The position numbers and the translations under genes are program-made. Source: Moniliella sp. 'wahieum' (taxonomy: Eukaryota; Basidiomycota; Moniliellomycetes; Moniliellales; Moniliellaceae). Taken from it: a stretch of 64,000 bases of DNA. Each line of letters starts with the position of its first letter. The first letter of the stretch is position 1. Below the pieces are notes generated by a model, which saw nothing but the letters and a program-made list of their open reading frames with translations, was not told where the DNA came from and ran no database searches. The stretch is from positions 744,001-808,000 of the forward strand of contig RSEE01000016.1 of assembly GCA_003971905.1 (NCBI GenBank), in the 5' to 3' direction. This document shows, in pieces, positions 1 to 11,800 of this stretch.

Positions 1-1231
1 ATCCCTTACTCGATGGCACGACCAGCCAGGAAGAACGCACAGGAACTCTTGTCGAGGCGTTGATGGGCTCCTTGATCCAGGGAGGAAACTTGCCTTTGAC
101 CCTCGATCTTCACCCGGACGGACAACGTGCCCAGCCAATTGCCAACCCAGCGGCCTCGCAACCGAGTGCGCTCAGCTCACCACCGCCCCGCTCGCCCACG
201 ACGTGGAAGATGCCATGGATTGACACAGAGTCGGCTCCCTTGCCATTGCCTCCTGCCAGCATGTCTATGTTTGGCCGCGGCTTTTTGTCCCAAGGAGCAC
301 CTGCGGTCGGGGTGGCCATGACTCAGCTCGAGGCGCGGCGTAGGGCGACGTTGACCCAAAACCCCGGTGCAACCCAGTTCCAGCTCTGTGGGCTGGAATG
401 ACCCAATGGACCGAGGTGGCCGGCAACGCGGCGCGCTTCAGCCCAGACCACTCGCTTCTTCTCGGCCAGTGAGCCGTGGCAGGTGGTCGCTGCGGTGATG
501 CGTGTCCTGAGTCAGAACAAGGCAGAAACGGAAACGAAAGTGTATGCGCTGGACCCTCGTCCGTCCCCGGAAGGGGAAGAAGACCGGCCCGGTTCATCGG
601 AGCACAGAGACGAATCGACTTGCAACACCAAGCAGACATGGAAGGCTTGGGCTAGTATGCACGCTCTCACCCCGCAGGCGTACAGCCCGCACCCACCCAG
701 GAGGAATTGGCTTGGCGTCGCCTGCTCGACGCTTCTTCTTCTTCTTCTTCGCCATCCCAGGAAAGCCCGCACCCCGCAGGCTCCTCGTACCGCCCCCGTG
801 GTGCACGCATCATGGTTGCCCTCACCGACCGTCGCAAGTGCCACTTGATGGGGAACGTGTGGGTTGACCCGCTGGGTTCACGCCAGCGCGGCTCGATCAA
901 AACCCTCGTTTGTTTGACCGGTGTCGTCGTTCTCCGCTCGAATGGCGCCGGCTGTTCAAGGCAATGTTGGACGATCCGACCATCGCACAGTCTCGTACCC
1001 ATGTAGCCGGGACCTTTATCCGCTCAACAATGCTATCTGCTCGGCTTGTTCCTGGACTGCACCAGAGAAGGAGGTGGAAGAGGGGGGGGGGGTCGCCGTT
1101 TTACATGGGCGCCCGAAGCGCTGCCATGGAACCGGAGGCTGCTTTACCGTGAGTGGTGGAGTGGCACGGATTTAGATATAGGTGGATCTGGCGTGGAGGG
1201 GGTACTAATGGAGGGCAATAGGATCTATTGA
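1..1231 (+). CDS. Unrecognised protein, 3' part (5' end outside window), frameshifted
   Basis: An open reading frame already runs at the left edge (frame 3, to a stop at 399-401). Coding-like text then resumes in the same frame to about 640, in frame 2 to about 900, in frame 1 to about 1060 and in frame 2 to a stop at 1229-1231. Stretches that look like folded protein include SEPWQVVAAVMRVLSQ near 465-510, LTDRRKCHLMGNVWVDP near 820-870 and EWRRLFKAMLDDPTI near 940-985. An Ala/Pro/Ser-rich linker precedes them. I see no catalytic motif and do not recognise the family; a kinase C-terminal regulatory domain crossed my mind but is not supported. The changes of frame lack splice signals and resemble the single-base shifts seen elsewhere in the window. 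The locus is convergent with the protease that follows, about 40 bp away. The exact C-terminus is uncertain. Confidence 0.45.
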
Positions 1232-1272
1232 ACGGATGACAATAGGAGGATTTGTCGATGACAACCTGCATT

Positions 1273-3249
1273 CTAGGCCAAGTGGCCCAGGCCAATCGTG
1301 TTCTTGGCGGCATTGGTGGCCAAGTACACATTCTTGAGAAAGGTGGCACCAACGAGCCATTGCTTGTCTGACCCACCTCCCGAGACGGCACTAACGCATC
1401 GCCCTGGAGGTCGGACTTGTTCACTGGCAACCAGGTTAAGTCTCGTGGGTCAATCGCAAAACTGGGTCCCTCCTATAGTAAGAGCAAGGGAGGCGGAAGT
1501 GGTGCAGGGAATGGTCCACCCCCCTGTCCGTCTGGGATGGAATCAGGGATGGCGTTGTGATACGCTTGGGCATCCGCCGTGGGCAAGATCATCAGACTGG
1601 TTCCCGTATCCAAGATGCCGTTCGCTGGGACAAGTTGAGGTCCGTGCCGTTGACACTGATCTGGTCCAGGGCCACTTCCCAAAAGCCCGTTTAGACTGAT
1701 GGCACCTCGACCAGCGATCCCTTGATCGAACTTCCATCCACGCCTCCAAAGGAGACAACCCCATCGTTTTCCTGTGGTCCATCGCGCGGTGCCTCGACGC
1801 GGCTACGGTACCCCATGATGGGAGAGGGCACCAGGCCAGCCGAGTGCAGGGCATCAATCGGGGTTGGAGCATCGTAGGTGCTAAGCTGTTGCCTGGCAAG
1901 ACCCATAAGGCCATCAAAGGGCACAGAGGGGTCGCTGAACTCGGTGCTGGTCTGGTTGGCCAGGGCAAAGGTAAAGTTTTGAAGATGCATGCCAGCAATG
2001 GTGAGTGTATCGCTGGCGACGCTGCCCGACATTTTCCCAGTACCATAGCGAATGGTAACCGACTGCGAAGGGTAGTGTGGAGCGAGGTGGAGTCAGCCTT
2101 GAGCAGGCGGGCATGACCTTGGCCACAGCTTGTGCATTCCACCAAGGAAGCCACGTGTCAGCGCTCCCGCTGTCAATGAGCAGACGGAAAACCTTTTCCC
2201 TGACTTCCTATGCTGAAATTGGCCACATAGCCCACATCGTTGCCCTCGATGGATAGACCCAACGAGTTAGGCGCAACGTTCCCACTGGGATGGTCAAGTT
2301 GCCCGCCTTGGCAGCCGCCAGGTCAAGCGGAGAAAAGCCACTGACCGAAGCCTTATTGGCCCACAGGCGTTCGTGAGATACGGATTCTTAATCCCAGAAT
2401 CGCTTCTAGACCCATCCAAAGTGGGAAAGCTCGCCGTGCTAGTCACGGTCGACCGCACAGCGGAAGAAGTGGGTAGAGCTTTGCGGGTCTTGGTCTTATG
2501 TTTCGACCCATGCCACGATTCGGACAGGTTGGGGGATCCCGATGCGAGACCGCGGTCTGCTGGCCGACATGGTTGGCTGGATGCGGCAGCAGCACCACGC
2601 ACGTGCTCAACCGCCGCGGTAGCAAGGGGAGCCATTGCATGAGAGAGACGTCGCTCAGCGGTACGGAATCCGGCGGGGGGGAGTGCGCTGGGCGGCGAGA
2701 ATTTGTACGCCACTACCCGCCGCTGCCCTAGTCCCATTGGGGTGATTGGGCCCCAATCCGGCCATGAGGCAAGGGTCAACTCTTTCGCTCGGAAACCCGT
2801 TCCCGTCACCATACTCTTCCACTGTCTACGACGCAAGACTGCTCCCTCGTGGAGAGGCCGGTCTTGCAGGACAGAACGTTGGTTGGAGGTGTGTGAACTT
2901 GATCTCAGCCAGAGACAGTGGTACTCCAACGCCTGTCCAGTCGGGGGGTCAGTCGCCGTCTCATACCCGGCTGAGGCCAGCAGAGGAAGGAGACGCACCA
3001 CAAACGCATCGATGTGATCGGGTAAATCTATCTCCGGAGAGGTGCGTGGGTTACAAGATTATCCCGCGTGTCGAGGAAGGAAAGGAAAGGTGGAAACGTT
3101 CCGTGACACTGTCGCTTCGTGCGCTTCCTGCACCCGATTCGAGGCGGAGACCGATAGCGTGCCCACGGCTTTGGGCCAGTGGGCAGAGCAGAGATGCCCG
3201 GCAGGGTCGCCACAACAGCCAGTGTGGCGACGACATGCAAGTAGGACAT
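1273..3249 (-). CDS. Secreted pepsin-like aspartic protease (A1 family, MAY1-like), frameshifted
   Basis: This is a predicted secreted acid endopeptidase of the pepsin family. Translation probably starts at the ATG at 3249, because it opens a signal peptide (MSYLHVVATLAVVATLPGIS, then ALP). A propeptide follows. The first active-site motif DSGSADTW lies near 2165-2190. The flap region reads VTIRYGTGKMSGSVASDTL near 2000-2060. A conserved block ending in FDGLMGLARQQLS follows, and the second active-site motif ILDTGTS lies near 1600-1625. The C-terminus VGATFLKNVYLATN...GLGHLA stops at 1273. The order and spacing match fungal A1 peptidases, and the DSGS form with the TSTEF/MGLARQ block resembles the MAY1-type enzymes of basidiomycete yeasts. 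Single-base shifts interrupt the frame near 2190, 2050 and 1530, so the locus is either a pseudogene or, more likely, mis-sequenced. One or more introns in the propeptide cannot be excluded. Confidence 0.85.
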
Positions 3250-3386
3250 GGGCGTGGAGCAAGGGGGGCATGAGTGCGAAGGGTGACGGGCGAAGGGCGG
3301 CAACGCAGATTCCGTTTGGGCGATCAAGACCAGCTCGACGAGGGGGAGAAGTGGAGTAGGCCAGCTACTGCTTCAAGTGGTGGGTA

Positions 3387-3404
3387 GGGGGGGGGGGGGG
3401 GGGG
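3387..3404. repeat. Poly-G tract (18 G) followed by a GGT microsatellite
   Basis: Eighteen consecutive G residues are visible. A GGT trinucleotide repeat follows at about 3437-3456. Both lie upstream of the protease start. Such tracts are length-unstable and error-prone in sequencing. Confidence 0.9.
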
Positions 3405-4120
3405 CGCCAGGCCGGAGGAAAGGGGAGATGGATGGGGTGGTGGTGGTGGTGGTGGTCGAGGAGGTCGACCATGCACGTAGCAACTGCGTGATGGATTGGG
3501 CTACATCTTAGCGCCACGCCAGGGACGCTCCCAATTGTAGAAGCCGGTTAAACATTGTGTGATGCAACACACACAGCCCTTGTGCTTACTACGTTGATCA
3601 CGTTGTTGGACGCAGAAGAGCGAGGAGTGGCAAGGCCGGCACTGGGGCTGTGTAGCGAATAGGGCCTCGAGGGTCGTTCTGGAGGTCGCTTCCTATATTC
3701 CACTCCCCTTCTTTCCTGTCTTGGCCAACAGAGGGATAATCGACACGGTCTAAGATGGGATAGCTGAGGCACTCATTTCATTGACGCAGATCATTCTGCT
3801 GCTCTGGCCTTGCTCCCGCCGGGGCGTGGCGGTGCGAGAGGGTGAGTTCGGGGCTAATAAATCTCACAGTCACAAAAAGGCCTCTCGAGAGTTGAACGTT
3901 GAGTTCCGAGATCTGTGAGAGAAGGCTTAGTTCTACCCTATCCCCGTTCGCTTTTTTAGCCGCTAGCACATCTGTGCGATCCCCGGCCTTCTTGTAGTTC
4001 CAACGTCCAGGAAAATTTCTCCCCAAAAAGTTCACACATTTTCCAAACAAGCGTTGCATCGAGCGCTTCTTCTCAGCCTCTCATCGATCATCCCTCTCCA
4101 TTTCCCATCTCTATATTGCA

Positions 4121-4327
4121 TCCACATATTATTGACAGAGCTTAAGACTGGACAGGAAAACGCTACGCCTAAACCGACCCGTTCATCTTGCGCGTGTTGC
4201 TCGGTAGCGCCACCCCTGTTAAGGAACCAGGGGAATCGCCAGGATAACAGGACCCTCTGGTGCCCGCCACCGTTCCCCCATACCCGAGGTAGCGCGTGTG
4301 GACACGGATGAACGTGGTAGACATCCG
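4121..4327. mobile_element. Truncated end of the TIR element family
   Basis: About 200 bp are clearly similar to the left ends of the elements at 39091 and 55653. The shared path runs from ATTGACAGAGCTTAAG through CGTTCATCTTGCG, CGCCAGGATA and AGCGCGTGTGGACACGGA to GACATCCG. The similarity stops after about 4327, where the longer copies continue into their ORF remnant. No matching second terminus is found nearby, so this is a solo or truncated copy. Confidence 0.8.
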
Positions 4328-5963
4328 TCCTCTCTCGTCCTTCCCGCCTATATCGTGTTAGACTCCTGCCGTTTCCCAGCCAATTGATTCAATACAGGCA
4401 GCCTCCTCTCCTCTTATAGCTCCCACCTCCTTTTCCGCCCTCGTCCTCCAGCTCTTCATCCGTCCAGCCGCCCGAGCCTAGTTCCTTCATCCGCTTCGAT
4501 TCCCCGTGCCAGCTCGCCGCGTGGAAGCCTTTCCAGCCACTTCGACAGCCGTCCCTGCCCAGTCTCAGCTCTGGCAGTGTTTGTCTGCAACTGCCTCCGC
4601 CCGTCCCTAAGCGCGGAGGTTTCAGACGCGTCACTACAGCCCAAGTATACGCAGCCTTGCCACACGTGCGCCGCTCCGCTTCACGCACAAAGGCCTCTCC
4701 CCGTCCCTAGCTCCACTCGGATCCGCCAACCACCCCAAGCCCTAAACTACCGTGAGTCGTACTTCCGTCTCCTCAGGGATTGTACCCCACAAACCCGGGC
4801 GAACCCCCTGGCGGGGCCCGCCCCGTGGCATCTAAACTGATGCCATATATCTCTTCGCTAACTGCGAACAGTGGCCCGGTCGAAGAAAAGGAGAGAGCAT
4901 ACACGAAACCTTTCCTGGAGCCGCCCGGGGATATAACCAATGCCATCCTGAGAACCGCTTCCTTGACCAGCGAAAAGGGGCGACGAGGAACGGGGGTCTG
5001 TTATATTGTGAGGATGCATCCATCTGATGAGCTCGATGAGCGCTGTGAGCAGCCCACTTAATGGTGTGCGGCTTGTTGAACACAATTGCATTTTGGCAGC
5101 GCAACCGCCACACGGGAGTGAAATTGAAATTCCAACTCGGCGTTAAGATCGATCATCGATCGATACATAGTGCAGCTAGTAACTCGTAGCTGATTAGATC
5201 GTTGATGCGTGATGAATCTGCGGGGCGGAGATACTGGTGCGGTTGACTACTGTATATTTGTTTTAGCCGCAACGAAGTACAATGCCAGTAAGGTTTGGAC
5301 AGCGTAATACATCGTACCGACTGAGGATGTGACGGTGTGCGACGGCCGGCGACGGCGGATGTGCCTTGCAGAGGCAGGCCGCATCCTGCCCTGGCCAGGT
5401 AGGTAGTTGTATTTGAAAAGAAGGGCGCAAAGCGTCGGTTGTGCACGGTGAATAACGTGTGGACCGTTGGGCGGTGGCGCCGTGCTCTGCCTGCCATCGT
5501 CAGTACTCAGTTGCGGGGGTGAGCCTGCTGATGCACTGATGCGCTTGCATCCCAGGGCCAACGCAGCTGAGCAATACTTAACAGAGGGCAAATTAGCAGC
5601 GCACAGAGCAGCCTGACATTGTGGAGAACGGCATGGAAGGCTAAAAAGCTGCGGCCAAAGGCGGCAGATTAACTTTGATCTGCCCTGCCACCTTGATTTT
5701 TTCCCTTCGTGTCACCAACAGCACTACCACCGCCTTCGCACTCCACCGAACCCACTTGTCATCGTACGTCCCTATAAACCGTCCCTCCCCCATTCCTGAT
5801 TCATGAGTCTTTTTGTTACTGAGCGCCACCGACCACTCTTAGTTCCCTCTCCACAGAGAGTGATTGCCACAGCCTGGAGCGTGGGCCGTATATGCTTGGC
5901 TGGCCTCGCACGCTCAGCCCACCAACCTTTGCAGCGCCTTTCATCAAGACCAGAACCGCAGCC

Positions 5964-6981
5964 ATGGAGGCCAATATCGCTGGCGTCGCCCTCCATTCCG
6001 GAGTCCCCGCATCCCGATGCACCTCCCGCTGTCGCTTGTGAGAAAGGGCCTACCAAGCATCAACCTGCCCAACGCGAGCCTCCCTTGATTGGGGCCCATG
6101 CTCCTTGCCTGATGTGGCCGACTTGGCTCATGGCTCACCGCTCCTTCCTGCTGCCAATCGGGCCAAGAGTACGTTTGACCATCACTATCACGATCAAACA
6201 CTCGAGGATGACACCTTCAACGCCACAGAGCGCATTGTTACGGTTGGTGGCACGGTCGAGGACTTGGTTACTACTGCCCCCAGCATCTCCCCTTGTCCGT
6301 ATTGTGGACGAAAATGTGGGCCAAGATGGTATGGTGCAAGGTGACCGGCGGGGTGTTGTGAAGGAACCACCAGATACCGGTACCACTGAGGCCGAAGCTG
6401 GTTGTGAGGAGCTTGTCCCTTTGAAGAAGAAGCGAACTACTCGCGGTCCTCGGAGCAAGACCCGCAGCCGAGGCGTTCGTCGCAACAACAACTTGAAGAA
6501 GAAGCTTCTCTGGCCCAGGCCCAAGCCCAAGCTAAGGCTGAGGCTGAGGCGAAGGAAGAAAACGTTGAGGAAGGGCCCACTCTGACTCTGAAATCGCTGG
6601 GGACAACACCCTTTCCAACCAGCCTCAAGGGGAGGGTGACTTGGATTTGGGAGCCGCAGCTGGTTCGGTCGGGGTGACAATGGATTCCCCCTGGCAGGAC
6701 CCCACGGTGGCCCCCACCTCAGCCCGAGGCTCTGAGCCAAATAACCTTGGGCTGGGATTCAGCTCGGGTTCAGACGGGGGTTCCATGGTTTGGCAATGGG
6801 CGATCCTGATTCCTCCTTTGCCCTCGCCGACAGGAGTGGGGGCCAATGCAGGACTGGGACTGGGACCCAGCTCGGGCTCGCACAGGGGGACAATAGCTTC
6901 CCTCTGGCTCGTCCTCCTCTCGCCCCCCCCTCTTCCCCCGTACAATCACTGGCTTCTACATGGGCTCGTTCTGGCTTGTGA
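5964..6981 (+). CDS. Unrecognised acidic, Gln/Ala/Glu-rich protein, frameshifted
   Basis: The ATG at 5964 has a good context (gccATGg) and follows a non-coding region. Coding-like text includes FDHHYHDQTLEDDTFNATER near 6175-6235. A Lys/Arg-rich patch or an overlapping acidic repeat (EEEASLAQAQAQAKAEAEAK) lies near 6495-6560. A Gly/Ser/Pro-rich C-terminal half reads to a stop at 6979-6981. The frame changes at least three times without splice signals. The Gln/Ala/Glu segment would form a short charged helix. I recognise no family. The downstream DNA is T-rich, as expected for a 3' untranslated region. The exact boundaries and even the joined frame are uncertain. Confidence 0.4.
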
Positions 6982-8837
6982 GATCAACCGTGGGTTCTCC
7001 AACGCTCTCCTCTTCATCTGTTGGGGACGAGTTCTTATTTTCTCATTTTGGCTTCTCCCATTCTCCCGGTTCCGACAATGTACATGATAGGTCCATTATA
7101 TACCGGACCCGCGATTTTTTTCTCTTTTATTGTTGTTGGCTTTGTTTTGATTTTGCGTGCTTGAGGACCAGATCTCGGGCGCGCGTGTGTGATATTACAT
7201 GTGGATTCTTCGATGCGATGGGCCAACCATATACTAGAGTGCAATGCGTGGGTCAGCACGGAATAGAAGAGAAGAGGGATATCAGAAGCATCCCCGCATA
7301 CACACACTCTTGTTATAGTTTATAGGAAACAGAACAAAGAAACTTCGGATGAGTTCGGATGTAATTAACACTCCGCAGCTTTGCATGTGTAACACCGCTC
7401 TCTCGCAGTAGGGCGTAAGGCGTGTAAAACCTAAGACCTGGTGATCCTGTGACATGTGGTATGTGAAGACCGGGCTTGGTTGAGTACGTTGAGTGGAGCT
7501 CAACATCTTGTTGCAGCGTTACAAGCTCTGCAGCCTGTATCAACGTATTAACCGAGACGGGGTGCTTCTCTTTTTCATGTACGTTTTGAAGACGTTGAAG
7601 ATAAGAAGAAAATGCAATGCAAATATGCTTTTTCGGACCAACAAAATAGTATATCTCGACTCTCACAACCCTGTGAGATCCACCAGCGTGTTTTATATAG
7701 TTCTTCCACCCTTTGAGAGACAACTCGATCTCCGCGACCTGTGGACAAACAAATGCACCTCCCGTTACGCGTTACACGTTCCCACGTTGGCATTCTGATA
7801 TAGTAGCCAGTGTGCTAGTGCTGTACCCCTTCTTGTTGTACTCTCGCGTGTGATATATATATTAGTTGTCCATCAAAGGGACAGCCGTTGAAGCTTGAAG
7901 CAGGATGTTGGAAGAGAGGGTTTGCCAAGCCACTGAACATCTATGATTGCCCCCGACGAAGGCGGTATTCCCCTCAGTATAACATCTGGATGGCAGTCTG
8001 GTATATACCGTGAGGTCTGAGATGTCATTTTGACATCCTTGTGGGGTTGAACGATGTTGGGACTCAGTGTACTCTCCCCAGCTGTTGGGCTGAGCTCAGC
8101 GCTCAGCTTGAGCGCTGAGAGGAAGCCTTGGACTCAGCGCTGAGACTGGCAGCGCGATCAGCCTGATCGCTCAGCATGGACAGCGTCTCTGCGTCAGCTG
8201 CGATGGTGATAAGGGTGGGCTGCGAGGACTGCGCTGAGCGGATTGATGAGATTGATGATGAGCGCAGCTGCCATGCGTTGTGCCGTGATGCATGATGTGT
8301 CGACTGACACCCAGGGGCGCGACGGATGGGAGCAGGTGGGACGGCGGAGATGCTCGGATGGATCCTCGGTCCCAGGGCGTTCTCACATCTCAGATCTCAC
8401 ATCTCACAGACGGGCCTCACCGGTCACAGGTCATAGGTCACCGGTCACCTCAGATCTCACACCGCGATCTGACGCGGGACGCAGGTGACCGGTGACCGTG
8501 ATGGATGAGATCGATGAGCAACTGAGTACTGACGCAGATGCGGCACCGAGGCTGAAATTGCAGGTGGGCTGACACTGGTCCTGTGCGGCAGACTTGGCCA
8601 TCGGCACGCTGGACCGGCCGGCACCTGGCCCCTCTTATTTCCACAGCCACTCTGTTCTGCCGCCTTCAAGCATCAAGCTTCAGCTCAGCCTGGTGCTCAC
8701 CTTCATCCGGGGAGCTCCAGCGCCGTTTTCTCCCCCGCCGCCTCCACCTCCCCCCCTCTGCCCGCCCGCCCTCCTTCCTGGCACCAGAGCCCCCGTTCCC
8801 ATGTCCGCGCGTTGCGCACGCAACCGATGCCGGGCTC
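6982..8837. other. Intergenic region without a supported gene; palindromic words
   Basis: The first part is T-rich and probably 3' untranslated sequence. From about 8085 it becomes dense in short inverted words: CAGCGCTCAG/CTTGAGCGCTGAG at 8096-8160, and clustered GGTCACCGGTCACC and AGATCTCACATCTCA at 8390-8500. This cluster lies upstream of the PI4P 5-kinase. A chance frame on the minus strand at 7313-7723 has no recognisable content. Confidence 0.55.
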
Positions 8838-11800
8838 ATGCCTCCCCCGGCATTTGCACCCCCTCCCGCCCCAGCAGCCTCGGCTGCAGCTCCTGCTTCT
8901 GCCCCAGCTCCCGCCGCGCGTCATCACCACCCTCTCCTGCGCCGCCGTCCCACTCCCTGACAATGCCGCCCCACACCCCTTCTTCCAGCCCACGCCTCAC
9001 CGCCCGGAGGCCGCGTTCCCCATTCTTCCGTTCCCCTCGCCCCTTTGCCCGGCTCCACCCCGCCCAGGCCTCGGACCCCCCCGCTCCGAGCTCGGACGCC
9101 GACAAGAGTGCCGTCGCCAGTCCACCACGGGCCCACTCCTGCCTCACCCACGCCACCCCAATCAACCAGCCATTCTCCGCACCACCACCGCCTCCCACTT
9201 GGTCTCGGGCTCGCCCTGGCGACTCCCAGCCCGAGACAGGCATTGGGTCTGGCCGTTCACTCCGTCCATTGGGCCGGACAGGCGTCGAGGTGGATCCTAT
9301 CACAGCGGCTCAGATTTCATCCATTCGCTCTGCGCTTCATGCTCCGTCCCAGACCGTCCGGGTCATGGATGCGGAGACTGGGAAGTCTTTGATCTCCACC
9401 TCAACCGCTCAGACCCGTACGCCATCCCTACCGCCACCAGGCCTCAGCGACCGGCCAGCCTTCCGCCTCCTTCTCCCCCCTTTGGGTCTCGTGAACCTTC
9501 CCCCAAACCTTCGCGACCTGTCATTGCTAAGGAACAATCGCGTGCGGCTACCCCAAAGTCCCCGCCACCGCTACCCCACCTGCGTCTTCCATCCCCTTGG
9601 CTGGAAGTGCCACGCCTGCCTCGGTTGGACCCGATACCTCCCTGCTTCAGCCGAAGGCGTCCCTTCTTCTTCAGTGTCTCCGTCTCCACGGGCAAACCAA
9701 CCTTTGACCATGCTGGGGTCTGCTGGGCCTCAAGACCCGTCCTTGACGAGCGGATGGCCTTCTTTTTCCAGTTCTTCGACACAGGAAGGGACGTCCGCCC
9801 AGCCCACGCCTCGACTCAAGAAATTATCATGGGCTATGGCACGGCCCAAGTCGCGCAATCACAGTCGCGCCCGCTCTGATGCTGTTGATGGCCACTTGGA
9901 TGCATTCCCTCATCAATCCAGCGATACTGACGATGAGAGCATTGCTTCTCGAGGCGCAGCCGCTCGATCTATGGTACCGGACTTGCGTTCGGTTGAGGCG
10001 GCACAACTTGAGGAGGAGGGCAACCTACGCCACCTCTTGTATTATCCTAGGTCTTCTCGTTCTCATCCATCTCAGCCCGTGGAGCCTGATGCGACACTAG
10101 AATCTAGGCCGGACCAGTCCCCTACTGGTCCCGAACTCCCAACACGAACCCAATCTACCCGCTGAGCCGCATCAACCTCCGATGTCCCGAGCACTTCCCC
10201 ACAACCTGACCGGAAGGTCGTGAACGGGGACCTGACACCTGTCATGCCTCTTTCCCAGGAGCACCAGGCACCATATTCCTCCGTTCCGTTCAGTTACTCC
10301 CAGGGGAAGAGAGAGAGAAACTGCGCAACCGGATATGGAGAAGGACGAGACACGCCGCGAACCCACACGACTCTACACGGCCTTAGAGGAACCTTTAGTG
10401 CTTACTTCGCGCTCCGAGTCCACCGAATCTGCCCCGGCAGGGATGAGATCAACCCGCAATGAGCTCGAGGGGGGCATTGGGAGAGCGACAAGCAGTCCAA
10501 CCCCTTCTTCCCGTCCTTTAGCTCATCCGATCGCCCGCCATGGAGGATTGATCCTCAACGGCCTGAACCCATCGAGGCCATCAATTCCTCAGCGAAGCGA
10601 TTCGGGGATTAGCACCCAAAGTGGCGAGACGACGTACTCGACGGCCAGTGAAAGCGTCTCTGAACGCAGCTCAAATGAGGACACCATTCCCGAATCCCCG
10701 TCCATCGCCACTGGGGCTGTCAGGTACCGAATCGTCCCCCAAGTCAGCCAACTCGGCTTGGGTACAGGGTTCGATGACATCAACCGTGGGAATTCTTCAA
10801 CCACCTCTCCTGCAACTGCATCTACCCTTCTTTCATCTCACTTGAAACAGCATCCCCAGATCTCCGTGAGAAATAACCAACCTTCCTCATCTGCGGGCTC
10901 AACGACTCACTCCAAGCGGGGCCGGGCTTGAGACTGTTCTCTCCATCCTCTTTCAACTGCATCCTCTTCAGAGGCGGGCCGGACGTTTCGCGACCGGGTT
11001 TGCGCGATTGATTCTTCTTCTAATGAGGCAGGCACTAAGGCACCGCAGGTTCCAGCCTCCACGGCTAAAGTGGGATCGGGTCCCAGCAACGCACCCCCGA
11101 CCGCCACTCCTTCAAGTTGTCTCCTGTTCCCGCATCGATCCAGACCACCCATGCCGTCTGCTTCCAATACTCCTGTCCATCTACTCCCTCCTGCTCGTGC
11201 TCAGCGAATGGCGTCAGTGGGCGCAGTGAGTGAAGCAATTCTGTCACCCACTGCTTCCTCTGGTTCGGCGGGCGCAGGATCGTTTCCACGTTCATGCCAG
11301 TAAGAGGCTCAACGTTGATGTCGACGGGGCCAGGGGCGCAGCACGCTGGTCACCCTTCATTGTCGACAATCTGCACTGGCGATGCGGCGTTTGATCAGGA
11401 GGCCAACAAGAACGCGGAACGACTGCGCCGCCAGCGGCGCGCCAAGACGGAATCGGACGATGCTCAATCCCCCATCTCGCCCATCTCGCCCGATGCGTCA
11501 TCGTTTGCCCCTCCTGCAGTCGAAAGCACCCTACCGCCGAGATTCCGGTTTGCGCCGCGGCTGCTCTCGGTCGCCAGCGGCGAGGTCCCCCCACCTCGAG
11601 CGCTCCTGCCGGCGGCGTCCATGGCTCACCCGTTTATCCTTCACCGCACTTGAGCCCCACCGCTGATTCTCCGCCAACCGCGCCCAACACGGACCCCCCT
11701 CCCACCCGGCTGTGGGCAAGATCATTGATGAGTCCCATGCCAACTATGTACTCATGTACAACATGCTTACGGGCATTCGCATTGCCGTCTCGCGGTGCGA

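Larger units (their letters stand above)
3250..5963. other. Intergenic region without a supported gene
   Basis: The stretch upstream of the protease holds an 18-base G run, a GGT microsatellite, a truncated copy of the TIR element (separate entry) and a pyrimidine-rich tract near 4385-4560. The palindromic word GATCGATCATCGATCGAT occurs near 5148-5165. Open frames here are short, overlap on both strands and carry no recognisable motif. Confidence 0.6.

Noticed and set aside
1-1231. Protein kinase C-terminal domain for the left-edge gene
   Set aside because: Only a vague resemblance of one helix; no kinase catalytic motif lies inside the window, so I left it unassigned.
7313-7723. 136-codon open frame on the minus strand
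   Set aside because: No recognisable motif, composition like the surrounding AT-richer spacer, and no upstream promoter-like or coding context; probably chance.
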